Below, piece by piece: positions 7,888 through 17,686 of a stretch of 64,000 nucleotides of DNA. Under the pieces are notes generated by a model. The model worked only from the letters and a program-made list of their open reading frames with translations. It did no database searches and was not told the origin of the DNA. A program made the translations under genes and the position numbers. Source of the stretch: Pseudemcibacter aquimaris (lineage in GTDB: Bacteria > Pseudomonadota > Alphaproteobacteria > Sphingomonadales > Emcibacteraceae); NCBI RefSeq assembly GCF_028869115.1, contig NZ_CP079800.1:744001-808000 (forward strand), given 5' to 3'. How positions within the stretch are numbered: the stretch's first letter is position 1; each line of letters begins with the position of its first letter.

Positions 7888-9090
7888 ATGGCAGATTTTG
7901 AAATTTTTAATCCGGAACAGAATTTAGCGCCTTATGCGCTAATCCCTGGAAAATCGCGCGGGCGATTGCACAACGAAACAGAAAGCCACCGCAGGTCAGA
8001 ATATCAAAGGGATCGTGACCGTATCATTCATTCTGGTGCATTTAGGAAATTGAAACATAAAACCCAAGTTTTTGTTCATCATGTGGGTGATTATTATCGT
8101 ACCCGTCTAACCCATTCAATCGAAGTAGCGCAAATCGGCAGAAGCATTGCAAGAAATCTTGGCCTTAATGAAGATGTAACCGAAGCGCTGGCGCTTGCCC
8201 ATGATTTTGGCCACACGCCGTTTGGTCATGTGGGCGAAGAAGCACTTGATGAGGCCATTAAACCATATGGTGGATTTGACCATAATGCGCAGTCCTTAAG
8301 GGTGGTGACAATACTTGAAAATAGATATGCCGATTTCCCTGGGTTAAATCTTACGTGGGATACCCTTGAAGGGCTTGCAAAGCATAACGGGCCGCTGGTT
8401 GCGTATGAGGGTGATACAAAAGAACTACATGTGAATTTTAACAGGTATCTTGAGCAACACGACCTTGAACCACATACCTATGCGAGCGCGGAAGCACAGG
8501 CAGCAGCCATCGCCGATGACATTGCATATAACAGTCATGATCTGGCAGATGGGCTTAGGGCAGGATTAATAACCCTAGAACAAGTGGCAGAAGTGCCGCT
8601 TGTCCGTAAAAAACTTAAAGATATTGTCGATAACTACGGTAAAATTGAAAAGGGGCAAATGCATCATGAATTGACCAGACGGTTGATCGCCCAAATGGTC
8701 AATGATGTGACAATTCATAGCCAGATTAATTTAAAAGCTCTTGCGCCGGAAACAGTTGATGATATTCGTGGGGCGGGTAAAGCCATGATTGATTTTTCAG
8801 AAAATATGAGAAACCAAGATAATATATTGAAAAAATTCCTCATGAAGAATATGTATCGTCATTATAAGGTAAATCGCATGTCCAGTAAGGCAAGACGGGT
8901 GGTGACAGATCTGTTTAACCTTTATTTGGTTGAGCCGGAATGTTTGCCAACAGAATGGCAAAAATCGCTTGAAAATGCGACGGCATCGGAACGCGCAAGA
9001 CGTGTTGCTGATTTTATTGCTGGTATGACGGACAGGTTTGCGCTACTAGAGCATCAAAGATTATTTGATACTTCAACGTTTGAATTATAA
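7888..9090 (+). CDS. dgt: Deoxyguanosinetriphosphate triphosphohydrolase-like protein
   Basis: This HD-superfamily dNTPase hydrolyses dNTPs to nucleoside and triphosphate. The motifs are RGRLHNE, the RDRDRIIHSGAFRKLKHKTQVF segment split over residues 35-60, THSIEVAQIGRSIA, the HD pair in LALAHDFGHTPFGHVGEEAL, and FDHNAQSLR. I place the start at the ATG at 7888 (400 codons), which gives the usual N-terminus (MADFEIFNPEQNLAPYA) and has AAGAAG upstream. A TTG at 7822 would add 22 residues without family-like sequence. It is 13 bp upstream of argS, as in many alphaproteobacteria. Confidence 0.93.
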   Translation: MADFEIFNPEQNLAPYALIPGKSRGRLHNETESHRRSEYQRDRDRIIHSGAFRKLKHKTQVFVHHVGDYYRTRLTHSIEVAQIGRSIARNLGLNEDVTEALALAHDFGHTPFGHVGEEALDEAIKPYGGFDHNAQSLRVVTILENRYADFPGLNLTWDTLEGLAKHNGPLVAYEGDTKELHVNFNRYLEQHDLEPHTYASAEAQAAAIADDIAYNSHDLADGLRAGLITLEQVAEVPLVRKKLKDIVDNYGKIEKGQMHHELTRRLIAQMVNDVTIHSQINLKALAPETVDDIRGAGKAMIDFSENMRNQDNILKKFLMKNMYRHYKVNRMSSKARRVVTDLFNLYLVEPECLPTEWQKSLENATASERARRVADFIAGMTDRFALLEHQRLFDTSTFEL

Positions 9091-9103
9091 AGACATTTAG
9101 AAA

Positions 9104-10855
9104 ATGAATATTTTTAAAGATTTCCAGAATGCCATCAAAGATGTCATTACATCGCTTGGCAACGAAGAAAAATTACCCACTGATATGGACCTGTCCAATA
9201 TTACCGCTGAAGCACCGCGTGACCCATCACACGGTGATATTGCAACCAATGCAGCGATGGTTCTTGTTAAACAAGCCAAAATGAAACCGCGCGATATTGC
9301 GGACCTTATCGCTGATGGCTTAGGTGTCATTGATACTGTTGATAGTGTTGAAATAGCAGGTCCAGGTTTTATCAATATTCGCCTTAAACAGGATTTTATT
9401 CAGAACCAAGTGTCAACGATTTTGCAAGAAGGTGTTGATTACGGTCGTAGTGATCTTGGAAATAAAGAAAAGGTAAATGTTGAATACGTTTCCGCAAACC
9501 CGACAGGACCACTGCATGTTGGTCATTGTCGTGGTGCCGTTTTTGGTGACGCGCTGGCAACACTTCTGGATCATGTCGGTTATGACGTGACCAAAGAATA
9601 TTATATCAATGACGCGGGGGGGCAGATCAATACGCTCGCGCGTTCAGCGCATTTAAGATACCTTGAAGCATTAGGCGAAGATATCGGTGAAATCCCTGAA
9701 GGTCTTTATCCAGGCGAATATCTTATTCCTGTGGGTAAGGCGCTTGTGGAAAAATATGGTGATAGTCTTAAAGGCAAAGACGAAAGCGAATGGCTTGAAG
9801 ATTTAAAAGCATTCGCAAGCAGCGCCATGATGGATTTGGTACGTGAAGACCTTGAAACGCTAGGTATTAAACATGAGGTCTTTTTCTCTGAAAAAAGCCT
9901 GCATGATAATGGTGATATTCAAAAAGGCCTTGAAGCATTAGAAGAAAAAGGCCTGATTTACACAGGTGTACTTGACGCCCCAAAAGGAAAGCTTCCGGAT
10001 GATTGGGAAGAACGCCCACAAACATTATTCAAATCAACTGAATTTGGTGATGATGTTGACCGCGCGTTAAAGAAATCAGATGGCGCCTGGACATATTTTG
10101 CTGCTGATGTTGCTTATCATAAAAATAAAATGGATCGCGGTTTTAACCAGCAAATTGATATTTGGGGTGCGGATCACGGTGGATATGTGAAACGTGTACA
10201 ATCGGTGTTAACAGCATTATCAGATGGCAATGCGGAACTTGATGTGCGTCTTTGTCAAATGGTGAAATTAATGCGTGACGGTGAACCGGTGAAAATGTCA
10301 AAACGTTCCGGAAATTTCATAACTCTTCGCGATATTGTGGATGAGGTCGGCAAAGATGTTGTTCGTTTCATCATGTTAACCCGTAAAAATGATGCGTCCT
10401 TAGAATTTGATTTCACAAAAGTAACCGAACAATCAAAAGATAATCCGGTATTTTATGTGCAATATGGCCACGCCCGCGTTTATTCGGTTCTGAAAAAAGC
10501 GGCGGATGCGTTACAAGGCGTTGATTTATCAGATGCGGCCTTAAAATCGGCTGATTTATCGCTTTTAACCGATGAAAGTGAACTTGCGCTTATCAAAACG
10601 ATGGTGAATTGGCCGCGTATTGTGGAAAGTGCAGCAGCGGCAAATGAACCGCACCGCATTTCATATTATCTTTATGATCTGGCGTCAGAATTCCATGCGC
10701 TTTGGAATAAGGGTAATGACAGGGTTGATCTGCGATTCATTATTGATAATAATGCGGACCTGACACTGGCACGTCTTGCAATGATTAAGGCATTTTCCAT
10801 GATCATTGCGGCAGGATTAAATATTCTGGGGGTTGAGCCAGTAAATGAAATGTAA
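9104..10855 (+). CDS. argS: Arginyl-tRNA synthetase
   Basis: A 583-residue class I aminoacyl-tRNA synthetase that charges tRNA-Arg. It has the N-terminal additional domain (about 1-110), the HIGH-type signature [24 protein letters not shown] near residue 400, and a C-terminal DALR anticodon-binding region ([16 protein letters not shown] onward). Length is normal. It follows dgt and precedes the SPOR-domain protein with a 30-bp gap. Confidence 0.97.
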   Translation: MNIFKDFQNAIKDVITSLGNEEKLPTDMDLSNITAEAPRDPSHGDIATNAAMVLVKQAKMKPRDIADLIADGLGVIDTVDSVEIAGPGFINIRLKQDFIQNQVSTILQEGVDYGRSDLGNKEKVNVEYVSANPTGPLHVGHCRGAVFGDALATLLDHVGYDVTKEYYINDAGGQINTLARSAHLRYLEALGEDIGEIPEGLYPGEYLIPVGKALVEKYGDSLKGKDESEWLEDLKAFASSAMMDLVREDLETLGIKHEVFFSEKSLHDNGDIQKGLEALEEKGLIYTGVLDAPKGKLPDDWEERPQTLFKSTEFGDDVDRALKKSDGAWTYFAADVAYHKNKMDRGFNQQIDIWGADHGGYVKRVQSVLTALSDGNAELDVRLCQMVKLMRDGEPVKMSKRSGNFITLRDIVDEVGKDVVRFIMLTRKNDASLEFDFTKVTEQSKDNPVFYVQYGHARVYSVLKKAADALQGVDLSDAALKSADLSLLTDESELALIKTMVNWPRIVESAAAANEPHRISYYLYDLASEFHALWNKGNDRVDLRFIIDNNADLTLARLAMIKAFSMIIAAGLNILGVEPVNEM

Positions 10856-10885
10856 GCCGGACTAAAAAATATAAGGAGCAAATAA

Positions 10886-11596
10886 TTGAGCCAGCACGAT
10901 CCTGAAAATGCTTCATGGTTGCGACCGTTACCGGAAGAATTTGCAAACGAAGGTCTTTATAAAAAAAGAAAAATGTTGCTGGTGGGCCTTAGTGCTGTTG
11001 TGCTTCTTGGTTTTGCGGGGATGATTTGGGCAAGCTATACGTCCGAGGTTGACGAGGGCGGCCCAGTCCCGGTTGTGCGTGCTGATAATTCCATTGTGAA
11101 AGAAAAACCGGATGATCCGGGCGGTAAAGAAATTCCGTTTCAGGATCGTGAAGTATTTGACCGTGTTGATAATCTGCCGCAAGAAAATGATGATGTACTT
11201 GCGGCGAGTTCAGAAATTCCATTAAAGCGTCCTGTAGCAGAAACAATAGAGCCAGCAGAAGAAGCAACTGAAGAAGAAGTGGAAGTCGCCGAAGAAACTG
11301 CGCAAGAAACGCCAGAAACCAAACCGGCCCCACCACCGGCGCCAGTTGGTGACTTTATGGTGCAGGTTGGCGCATTCGCTGATAAGGCAAAAGCCGAAAC
11401 CCATTGGAACCAAGTGAAATCAAAAAACAGTTCCGCACTTGCGAACCTAAACCCCACATATATGCGCGTTGATCTTGGTGCGCGTGGCGTACTTTATCGT
11501 GTGCGCGGTGGCATGATCGCTAACCGCAGTGCTGCAGATAATATTTGTGATGCAATAAAGAAAAACAATCAATCATGCATGGTGGTAACCAAATAG
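10886..11596 (+). CDS. SPOR-domain membrane protein
   Basis: A 236-residue bitopic protein with a TTG start preceded by a good AAGGAG. It has one membrane segment (about 32-52, MLLVGLSAVVLLGFAGMIW), a periplasmic acidic and proline-rich linker (Glu/Ala/Pro repeats, about 90-150), and a C-terminal SPOR domain (about 152-236, GDFMVQVGAFADKAKAE to the end). SPOR domains bind denuded glycan strands at the division septum. Its stop codon directly abuts the nagZ start, so the two are translationally linked. This argS-SPOR-nagZ order is a conserved alphaproteobacterial arrangement. Confidence 0.88.
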   Translation: MSQHDPENASWLRPLPEEFANEGLYKKRKMLLVGLSAVVLLGFAGMIWASYTSEVDEGGPVPVVRADNSIVKEKPDDPGGKEIPFQDREVFDRVDNLPQENDDVLAASSEIPLKRPVAETIEPAEEATEEEVEVAEETAQETPETKPAPPPAPVGDFMVQVGAFADKAKAETHWNQVKSKNSSALANLNPTYMRVDLGARGVLYRVRGGMIANRSAADNICDAIKKNNQSCMVVTK

Positions 11597-12616
11597 ATGG
11601 TAAGACCCGTTGTATCAGATGTTGCGGGACTTGAATTTACCACTGAAGAGTGGGATTTGTTCCGTGAATTTAAGCCGTTTGGCTTTATCCTTTTTAAAAG
11701 AAATTGCGATAATCCAGAGCAGTTAAAAAGACTGACGGACCAAATGCGTGATGTTACGGGTGATGAAAATATCCCGATCCTGATTGATCAGGAAGGGGGA
11801 CGGGTCGCGCGCCTTGGCCCACCAAATTGGAGAAAATATCCATCCGCGGCCGTTTATGCGGAGCTTTATGATCAAAATAAAAATGATGCCATCAGTGCCG
11901 TTTCTATCCATGCGTCACTTATGGCAAATGACCTTCTTGAATGTGGCATCAATGTAGACTGTTATCCGGTTTTGGATATTCTTTTTGATGGTGCAGATAA
12001 GGTTATTGGTGATCGATCCTTCGGTAGAACGACTGACAAAATTATTGAACTATCACGCGCTGGGGCAGAGGCCATGATGGAAATGGGTGTAACACCAATT
12101 ATCAAACACATTCCAGGTCATGGACGCGCCGATGTGGATAGTCATTTATCATTACCGATTGTGGATACCGATATCGACACCTTACGTGAAACTGATTTCG
12201 TTCCATTTAAAGCATTAAACGAAATGCCATGCGCCATGACGGCCCATGTAATTTATAGCGATATTGACCCTGATTATTGCGGCACCATTTCCAAAAAAAT
12301 AATTTCTGATGTGATTAGAGATGAGATTGGCTTTAAAGGTGTTCTTTGTTCCGATGACTTATCGATGAAGGCATTAAATAAATCAGCCGCTGAAAATGCG
12401 GTTGATGCACTAAATGCCGGCTGTGATATTGCGCTTCATTGTAATGGTACGCTTGATGAACGAAGAGATACGTTGATGGCAACGGAAGAATTAAATGACA
12501 ATGAGTATCAGCGATTAAGAACATATTTTGTGAAGTCAGAAAATATGAAATCATTTGATGCTAATGAACAATATGCGCAATTGTTGGATCTAACGAAAGG
12601 GTTGTTCAATGTCTGA
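11597..12616 (+). CDS. nagZ: Beta-N-acetylhexosaminidase (NagZ)
   Basis: A 339-residue glycoside hydrolase of family 3 that releases GlcNAc from anhydro-muropeptides during peptidoglycan recycling in the cytoplasm. Signatures are GFILFKRNC, PILIDQEGGRVARL, GDRSFG, the catalytic loop KHIPGHGRADVDSH, and the nucleophile region CSDDLSMKAL. It starts at the base after the SPOR gene stop and overlaps the next gene by 8 bp. Confidence 0.95.
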   Translation: MVRPVVSDVAGLEFTTEEWDLFREFKPFGFILFKRNCDNPEQLKRLTDQMRDVTGDENIPILIDQEGGRVARLGPPNWRKYPSAAVYAELYDQNKNDAISAVSIHASLMANDLLECGINVDCYPVLDILFDGADKVIGDRSFGRTTDKIIELSRAGAEAMMEMGVTPIIKHIPGHGRADVDSHLSLPIVDTDIDTLRETDFVPFKALNEMPCAMTAHVIYSDIDPDYCGTISKKIISDVIRDEIGFKGVLCSDDLSMKALNKSAAENAVDALNAGCDIALHCNGTLDERRDTLMATEELNDNEYQRLRTYFVKSENMKSFDANEQYAQLLDLTKGLFNV

Positions 12617-13289
12617 AATAATGGTGAATATATCCGTTTGGGCGCTGCCGCTTTTGTTCGCAATTACGCTGCATGAAGCAGCGCATGCATGGACCGCATG
12701 GAAACTTGGTGACAATACCGCCAAAATGCTTGGCCGTGTTACATTTAACCCGATAAGCCATATTGATCCATTTGGGACGGTGATATTACCGCTTATTTTA
12801 TTATTAAGTGGTTCCGGGTTTATGTTCGGATATGCAAAACCGGTCCCCGTTCAATTTAATAGGCTGAATAACCCACGCCGCGACAGTGTATTGGTGGCAC
12901 TTGCGGGGCCGGGCGCGAATATATTTCTGCTTGTAATGTCGGCAATTTTTCTAAATTTTATTGAATATGTGCCGGGTATCGCCAATGAATGGGTTGGTCA
13001 AAATCTTGTGAATATGATTATTATCAACGCCATTCTAGCAGTATTTAATATGTTGCCGATTCCACCGCTTGATGGTGGTCGTGTGGCGGTTGGTGTGTTG
13101 CCATACCCATTATCAAGGCCGCTTGCCCGACTTGAGCCATATGGAATGTTGATCATTATCATGGCTTTATTTATCATTCCGGTAGGTGGACGATATCTCG
13201 GTTTGAATATTAATATTTTCCAGTATATTGTTATGCCGCCTGTTCAAATAATGTTGGAATGGGCGCAGGGATTAGCGAATTTATTTTAA
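12609..13289 (+). CDS. Site-2 protease family (M50) membrane metalloprotease
   Basis: A 226-residue polytopic membrane protein with the zinc motif HEAAH (about residue 22-26, in ITLHEAAHAW) in the first membrane segment and the second M50 motif NMLPIPPLDGGRV near residue 145-157. These are the HExxH-type and NxxPxPxLDGG motifs of intramembrane rhomboid-unrelated site-2 proteases, small-subfamily form without PDZ. It overlaps nagZ by 8 bp and abuts scpA. Its substrate is unknown. Confidence 0.9.
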   Translation: MSEIMVNISVWALPLLFAITLHEAAHAWTAWKLGDNTAKMLGRVTFNPISHIDPFGTVILPLILLLSGSGFMFGYAKPVPVQFNRLNNPRRDSVLVALAGPGANIFLLVMSAIFLNFIEYVPGIANEWVGQNLVNMIIINAILAVFNMLPIPPLDGGRVAVGVLPYPLSRPLARLEPYGMLIIIMALFIIPVGGRYLGLNINIFQYIVMPPVQIMLEWAQGLANLF

Positions 13290-14120
13290 ATGAACGAAGA
13301 ACACGATAACGAAATTGACGAATTTGAACTGCCGGACCCGCGTCTTGCCAAGATGGATGACGTGCCGGAAGAAGAGCGTCTTATTGTCGATATCGATGGT
13401 TTTGAAGGGCCGCTTGATGTTCTGCTTGCGCTTGCGAGAACGCAGAAGGTGGATTTAAAACAAATTTCCATTTTGGAACTTGTGAAACAATATCTTGAAT
13501 TTGTGCAGGAAGCCAGAAAAGTAAGACTGGAACTTGCGGCGGATTATCTTGTGATGGCAGCGTGGCTTGCTTATCTGAAATCTAGATTGTTACTGCCGGA
13601 AGAAGAAAATGAAAACGAACTTTCCGCAGAAGAGCTCGCGGCAAGACTGACGCATCAATTGCAGCGCTTAAACGCTATCCGCGAACGCGCGGCAGAGCTT
13701 ATGTCCAGAAACCAGATGGGCCGTGATATGTTTGCCCGTGGTGCACCGGAACCGGTGATTGTGGAACGACATCATACATATGAATTAAGTCTCTATGAAC
13801 TGCTGACCGCATATTCAGAACATAAAATTCGCGGTGTCGCCGCAGATATACGAATTCATAAACGCGCCGTTTATACACTGGATAAAGCAATTGAAAGATT
13901 ATCCGGTATGCTTGGGCTTGCTCTTGACTGGACGGACCTGTCGCAATTTATGCCGGATGATATTGATGATCCGCAAGTGATCAGGTCGGCAAAAGCAAGT
14001 ATGTTTACAGCAAGTCTGGAACTTGCGAAAAACGGCAAGGCAGAGATCGTACAAAAACAATTATTTGGCCCACTGTTTATCAGAGGAAGAAAACGAGACG
14101 AGAGTGAGGGACGTGAGTAA
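13290..14120 (+). CDS. scpA: Segregation and condensation protein A
   Basis: A 276-residue kleisin that joins SMC and ScpB in the bacterial condensin. The diagnostic N-terminal segment FEGPLDVLLALARTQKVDL is visible, followed by YLEFVQEARKVRLELAADYLVMAAWLAYLKSRLLLP and a C-terminal winged-helix region. The first codon follows the M50 protease stop directly, and scpB begins at or just before its stop. Confidence 0.95.
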   Translation: MNEEHDNEIDEFELPDPRLAKMDDVPEEERLIVDIDGFEGPLDVLLALARTQKVDLKQISILELVKQYLEFVQEARKVRLELAADYLVMAAWLAYLKSRLLLPEEENENELSAEELAARLTHQLQRLNAIRERAAELMSRNQMGRDMFARGAPEPVIVERHHTYELSLYELLTAYSEHKIRGVAADIRIHKRAVYTLDKAIERLSGMLGLALDWTDLSQFMPDDIDDPQVIRSAKASMFTASLELAKNGKAEIVQKQLFGPLFIRGRKRDESEGRE

Positions 14121-14121
14121 T

Positions 14122-14754
14122 ATGGAAATTCATGAACAAATGCGAATTTGCGAGGCACTTTTATTTGCATCAGACAGACCGCTTTCATCGATCGCACTTG
14201 CCGAGCAGCTCTCGGAAGGATCGGACGTAGAAGATATTTTAAAACAGCTACAAGAAAAATATAAAGAATCAGGTGTAAACTTGGTTGAGGTCGCTGGAAA
14301 ATGGATGTTCCAAACGGCATCTGATCTTGCATTTTTACTTCGTAAAGAAGAAGAAAAAGAAAGAAAACTTTCCCGCGCGGCGGTGGAAACGCTTGCGATT
14401 ATTGCATATCACCAACCTGTAACACGTGCCGAGATTGAAGAAGTGCGCGGTGTTGGTGTTAGTAAAGGAACGCTTGATGTATTAATGGAAGCCTTATGGA
14501 TTAAACCAAAAGGGCGCCGCAGAACACCAGGCAGACCAATGACTTACGGCACAACTGAAGATTTCCTTGTACACTTTGGATTAAATAGTGTAAAAGACCT
14601 ACCAGGTATAGCGGAGCTTAAAGCTGCAGGTTTCTTAGAGAATGTGAACACCTCAAGACTTAACCTTTTAAGCGACGATATTCCGAACGAAGAGCAACCC
14701 GACCTGCCGATGGATGATGATGAAAGCAGTTCTGAGGAGCAGGTAATCTCTTAA
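14122..14754 (+). CDS. scpB: Segregation and condensation protein B
   Basis: A 210-residue winged-helix protein, partner of ScpA in the SMC condensin. Motifs are EALLFASDRPLSS, LSRAAVETLAIIAYHQPVTRAEIEEVRGV and GRRRTPGRPMTYGTT. The frame is open upstream to 14023, but that part overlaps scpA and has no family resemblance. The ATG at 14122 (or the GTG at 14113, behind GAGGGA) gives the expected N-terminus. The C-terminus is acidic. Confidence 0.93.
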   Translation: MEIHEQMRICEALLFASDRPLSSIALAEQLSEGSDVEDILKQLQEKYKESGVNLVEVAGKWMFQTASDLAFLLRKEEEKERKLSRAAVETLAIIAYHQPVTRAEIEEVRGVGVSKGTLDVLMEALWIKPKGRRRTPGRPMTYGTTEDFLVHFGLNSVKDLPGIAELKAAGFLENVNTSRLNLLSDDIPNEEQPDLPMDDDESSSEEQVIS

Positions 14755-14781
14755 TTTATATTTTCTGTTGATTTCCTGTTC

Positions 14782-14828
14782 AAGATCGTCGATCTTTTGC
14801 GTGAAAAGCGCCTCCGTGTGTGTGGAGG
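14782..14828 (+). terminator. Palindrome and hairpin between scpB and tatA
   Basis: A perfect 15-bp palindrome AAGATCGTCGATCTT (14782-14796) is followed by TT. About 15 bases later CCTCC (14811-14815) and GGAGG (14824-14828) can form a second hairpin. The first could be a weak terminator for the scp operon, the second an RNA structure in the tatA leader. The T-run is short, so the termination call is tentative. Confidence 0.35.
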
Positions 14829-14855
14829 ATAATTGCATTTTAGGAGAGAAAAAAT

Positions 14856-15077
14856 ATGTCACCTAGTTTACCACAAATCATCATCGTAGTTGTTTTGTTA
14901 ATTCTACTATTCGGCCGTGGAAAAATTTCAGCTTTAATGGGCGATGTTGCTCAAGGTATCAAAAGCTTCAAAAAAGGTATCGCAGATGACGAGCCAGAAG
15001 CAAAAAATGATAACCCACAGGTTACAAAACAAGATTCAGAAACAGCATCTGAAGATAAAAAAGAGAAAGCTGAATAA
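14856..15077 (+). CDS. tatA: Twin-arginine translocase subunit TatA
   Basis: A 73-residue TatA/E-type protein that forms the protein-conducting element of the Tat pathway. It has one N-terminal membrane segment ([13 protein letters not shown]), the FGRGKI hinge, an amphipathic helix ([16 protein letters not shown]) and a charged polar tail. RBS AGGAGAG lies 8 bases upstream. It is first of a tatA-tatB-tatC cluster. Confidence 0.95.
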   Translation: MSPSLPQIIIVVVLLILLFGRGKISALMGDVAQGIKSFKKGIADDEPEAKNDNPQVTKQDSETASEDKKEKAE

Positions 15078-15117
15078 GCTTACTTAAAGACAATCATACA
15101 ATTAGGTCATATCAATA

Positions 15118-15612
15118 ATGTTTGATGTTGGTTTTCAGGAACTGTTTATCGTTGCGGTCCTTGCCATTGTGGTGGTGGGACCGAAAGACCTGCCGAAAGT
15201 AATTCGTTCTGTTATGGGCATGATTAATAAAGTCCGTGAAATGGGAAGCGAGTTCCAAGCAGGAATGAAGAAAATGGCGGACGAAGTCGAGCTAGAGGCT
15301 GTTACCCGCAAATTAAATGAAGCGGGTAATGTTAAGATAGATGATAACAATAGTTCATCGTCATCAACAACATCCACATCTTCATCTTCAGAATCAAAGC
15401 CTGATTTTTCCGATTATGATGAATATGATTATGACCAGTATGATTATGATGGATATTATGACGATTCTTCTGCTTCCGATAAAGAAGATGATGCAACTGA
15501 AGAAGACGCCGAAAAGGTAGAAGAGCAAGCCACTGAAGAACCAGTCGTTGAGGAAGACGTGGCTGTTGACGTTCCAGAAGAAGCAGAAGATAAGAGTAAA
15601 GTGAATGAGTGA
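15118..15612 (+). CDS. tatB: Sec-independent translocase subunit TatB
   Basis: A 164-residue TatB: FDVGFQELFIVAVLAIVVVGPKDLP at the N-terminus (membrane segment with the conserved Glu and the GP hinge) and an amphipathic helix to about residue 70. The remainder is low complexity: a serine/threonine run, then an Asp/Tyr-rich stretch (DYDEYDYDQYDYDGYYDD, about 101-118), then Glu/Asp/Val-rich sequence. TatB with TatC forms the Tat signal-peptide receptor. It overlaps tatC by 8 bp. Confidence 0.93.
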   Translation: MFDVGFQELFIVAVLAIVVVGPKDLPKVIRSVMGMINKVREMGSEFQAGMKKMADEVELEAVTRKLNEAGNVKIDDNNSSSSSTTSTSSSSESKPDFSDYDEYDYDQYDYDGYYDDSSASDKEDDATEEDAEKVEEQATEEPVVEEDVAVDVPEEAEDKSKVNE

Positions 15613-16414
15613 TCAAGCAACAGAAGACGATCTTGATCAAAGCTCAGCACCGCTGCTTGATCATCTTATTGAACTAAGATCACGTCTGATCTGGTGTATC
15701 GTTTATATTATTATCGCGTTTGGTGTCTGTTTTTACTTTGCCGATAATATCTATAATTTCCTAGCGCAGCCATTCGTGGATATTGCCCGTGAAAACGGTA
15801 AAGAGCCAACAATGATCTTTACCGGGCTTCAGGATAAGTTCTTCGTGAATATCCGTTTGGCTTTCTATGTGGCGCTTTGTGTGACATTCCCAATGCTTGC
15901 AATGCAAATCTGGAAATTTGTGGCGCCGGGTCTATATCAAAATGAAAAGAAAGCGTTCTTACCGTTTCTTCTTGCGACCCCGGTGTTATTCACCCTTGGG
16001 GCGGCAATGGCATATTATATTGTTATCCCACGCGCATGGGGTTTCTTTATGTCATTTGAAGTGGCGCCGGAAATGGCGGGTGAACTCGCCAATCAAGCGA
16101 GCCTTCAAATTCAGTCACTGCCTGCGGTGCGTGAATATTTATCACTGACAATTCTTTTGATGTTTGCGTTCGCACTTAGCTTCCAACTTCCGGTGTTGTT
16201 ATTGCTTTTGGCCCGTGCGGGCATCATCACCCCAGAAGGACTTGCAGGAAAAAGAAGGTATGCCATTCTTGGCGCGTTTGTTTTTGCCATGTTTATGACA
16301 CCACCTGATCCATTAAGTCAGTTACTGCTTGCGATACCGATCATCGCACTATATGAAATTTCAATTATCCTAATTAGATTAACAATAAAGAACGAAGACC
16401 AAGCCGATGTTTGA
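15605..16414 (+). CDS. tatC: Sec-independent translocase subunit TatC
   Basis: A 269-residue TatC with six membrane segments. It shows the N-terminal [13 protein letters not shown] signature, [17 protein letters not shown] and the loop after it, and the [27 protein letters not shown] segment. It is the twin-arginine signal receptor. A likely client in this window is the molybdopterin protein at 56894, which has an RRNFLK signal. It overlaps serS by 8 bp. Confidence 0.96.
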   Translation: MSDQATEDDLDQSSAPLLDHLIELRSRLIWCIVYIIIAFGVCFYFADNIYNFLAQPFVDIARENGKEPTMIFTGLQDKFFVNIRLAFYVALCVTFPMLAMQIWKFVAPGLYQNEKKAFLPFLLATPVLFTLGAAMAYYIVIPRAWGFFMSFEVAPEMAGELANQASLQIQSLPAVREYLSLTILLMFAFALSFQLPVLLLLLARAGIITPEGLAGKRRYAILGAFVFAMFMTPPDPLSQLLLAIPIIALYEISIILIRLTIKNEDQADV

Positions 16415-17681
16415 TATTAAAGCAATTCGTGAGAACCCTGAAAAATTTGATGCGGCTTGGGGCCGTCGTGGTATGGAACCGCAATCTGCTGCGTTGCTTG
16501 CCATGGACACAGAGCTAAGATCAAAGCAAACAGAACTTCAGGATTGTCAATCGCAACGCAACGAAGCATCCAAAGCCATCGGCATGGCCAAATCAAAAGG
16601 CGAGGACGCATCGGAAGCCATCCAAAAAGTTGGTGAATTAAAAGCCAAAATGGGATCGCTGGAAGAAGATGTGCGTTCACTTACCGAAGAATTAAATGCT
16701 GCATTATCAAAAATTGATAATATTCCGGATGATGATGTTCCGGATGGTGAAAGCGAAGATGACAATCTGGAAATTCGCAAATGGGGTGATATCCCGTCAT
16801 TTGATTTTGAACCGAAACAACATTTCGATTTGGGTGAAGACCTTGGTCAAATGGATTTTGAAGGTGCCGCAAAAATGTCAGGCGCGCGTTTTGTGCTTTT
16901 ACGTTCTGATCTTGCGAAACTTGAACGTGCACTTGCGGCATTTATGCTGGATATGCATACGACAGAATTTGGTTACGAGGAAGTTTCAGTGCCGCTTTTG
17001 GTGCGTGATCAGGCCTTATATGGCACAAGCCAGCTACCGAAATTCGAAGAAGATCTGTTTAAAACGACATCGGATCATTATTTAATCCCGACGGGTGAGG
17101 TGCCACTTACAAACCTTGTGCGTGAAAGTATAGTAGAGGAAGAAAAGCTTCCAATGCGCTTTACATGTTTAAGCAGTTGTTACCGTTCAGAAGCAGGATC
17201 AGCAGGGCGTGATACACGCGGTATGATCCGTCTTCATCAATTCCAGAAAGTGGAAATGGTTAGTGTCACGACACCTGAACAATCAAATGATGAACTGGAA
17301 CGTATGACGGGTATCGCGGAAGAAGTGCTTCAAAGATTGAACCTTCCTTACCGTGTGGTGAAACTTTGTACAGGTGATATGGGCTTTGCAGCGCATAAAA
17401 CATATGACCTTGAAGTATGGCTACCGGGGCAGGATATGTACCGTGAAATTTCAAGCTGTTCAAATACGGGTGATTTCCAGGCACGCCGGATGAAGGCACG
17501 TTGCCGCCCGAAAAATGACAAGAAAACCCGCTTTGTTCATACACTGAATGGGTCGGGACTTGCGGTTGGCCGTACCATGGTTGCCGTACTTGAAAATTAT
17601 CAAAATGCTGATGGTTCGATCACTGTTCCAGAAGTACTTCGTCCATATATGGGCGGGCAAGAGGTTATCAAAGCGTCATAA
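16407..17681 (+). CDS. serS: Seryl-tRNA synthetase
   Basis: A 424-residue class II synthetase: N-terminal coiled-coil tRNA-binding arm (about 30-105), motif 2 in [21 protein letters not shown], and motif 3 in [20 protein letters not shown] (the N-terminal flank reads [10 protein letters not shown]). Length is normal. It charges tRNA-Ser and, via SerRS, tRNA-Sec. Many alphaproteobacteria have surE between serS and pcm; here pcm follows directly after 5 bp. Confidence 0.97.
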   Translation: MFDIKAIRENPEKFDAAWGRRGMEPQSAALLAMDTELRSKQTELQDCQSQRNEASKAIGMAKSKGEDASEAIQKVGELKAKMGSLEEDVRSLTEELNAALSKIDNIPDDDVPDGESEDDNLEIRKWGDIPSFDFEPKQHFDLGEDLGQMDFEGAAKMSGARFVLLRSDLAKLERALAAFMLDMHTTEFGYEEVSVPLLVRDQALYGTSQLPKFEEDLFKTTSDHYLIPTGEVPLTNLVRESIVEEEKLPMRFTCLSSCYRSEAGSAGRDTRGMIRLHQFQKVEMVSVTTPEQSNDELERMTGIAEEVLQRLNLPYRVVKLCTGDMGFAAHKTYDLEVWLPGQDMYREISSCSNTGDFQARRMKARCRPKNDKKTRFVHTLNGSGLAVGRTMVAVLENYQNADGSITVPEVLRPYMGGQEVIKAS

Positions 17682-17686
17682 GTCAT

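Noticed and set aside
10928-11457. Long minus-strand ORFs opposite the SPOR-domain gene
   Set aside because: They are shadows of the biased Glu/Ala/Pro coding of the linker and lack start sites or family features.
14023-14121. N-terminal extension of ScpB
   Set aside because: It lies entirely within scpA and has no ScpB resemblance; internal ATG/GTG starts fit the family.
15135-15650. Minus-strand serine- and histidine-rich ORFs opposite tatB
   Set aside because: They mirror the low-complexity Asp/Tyr/Glu tail of TatB.
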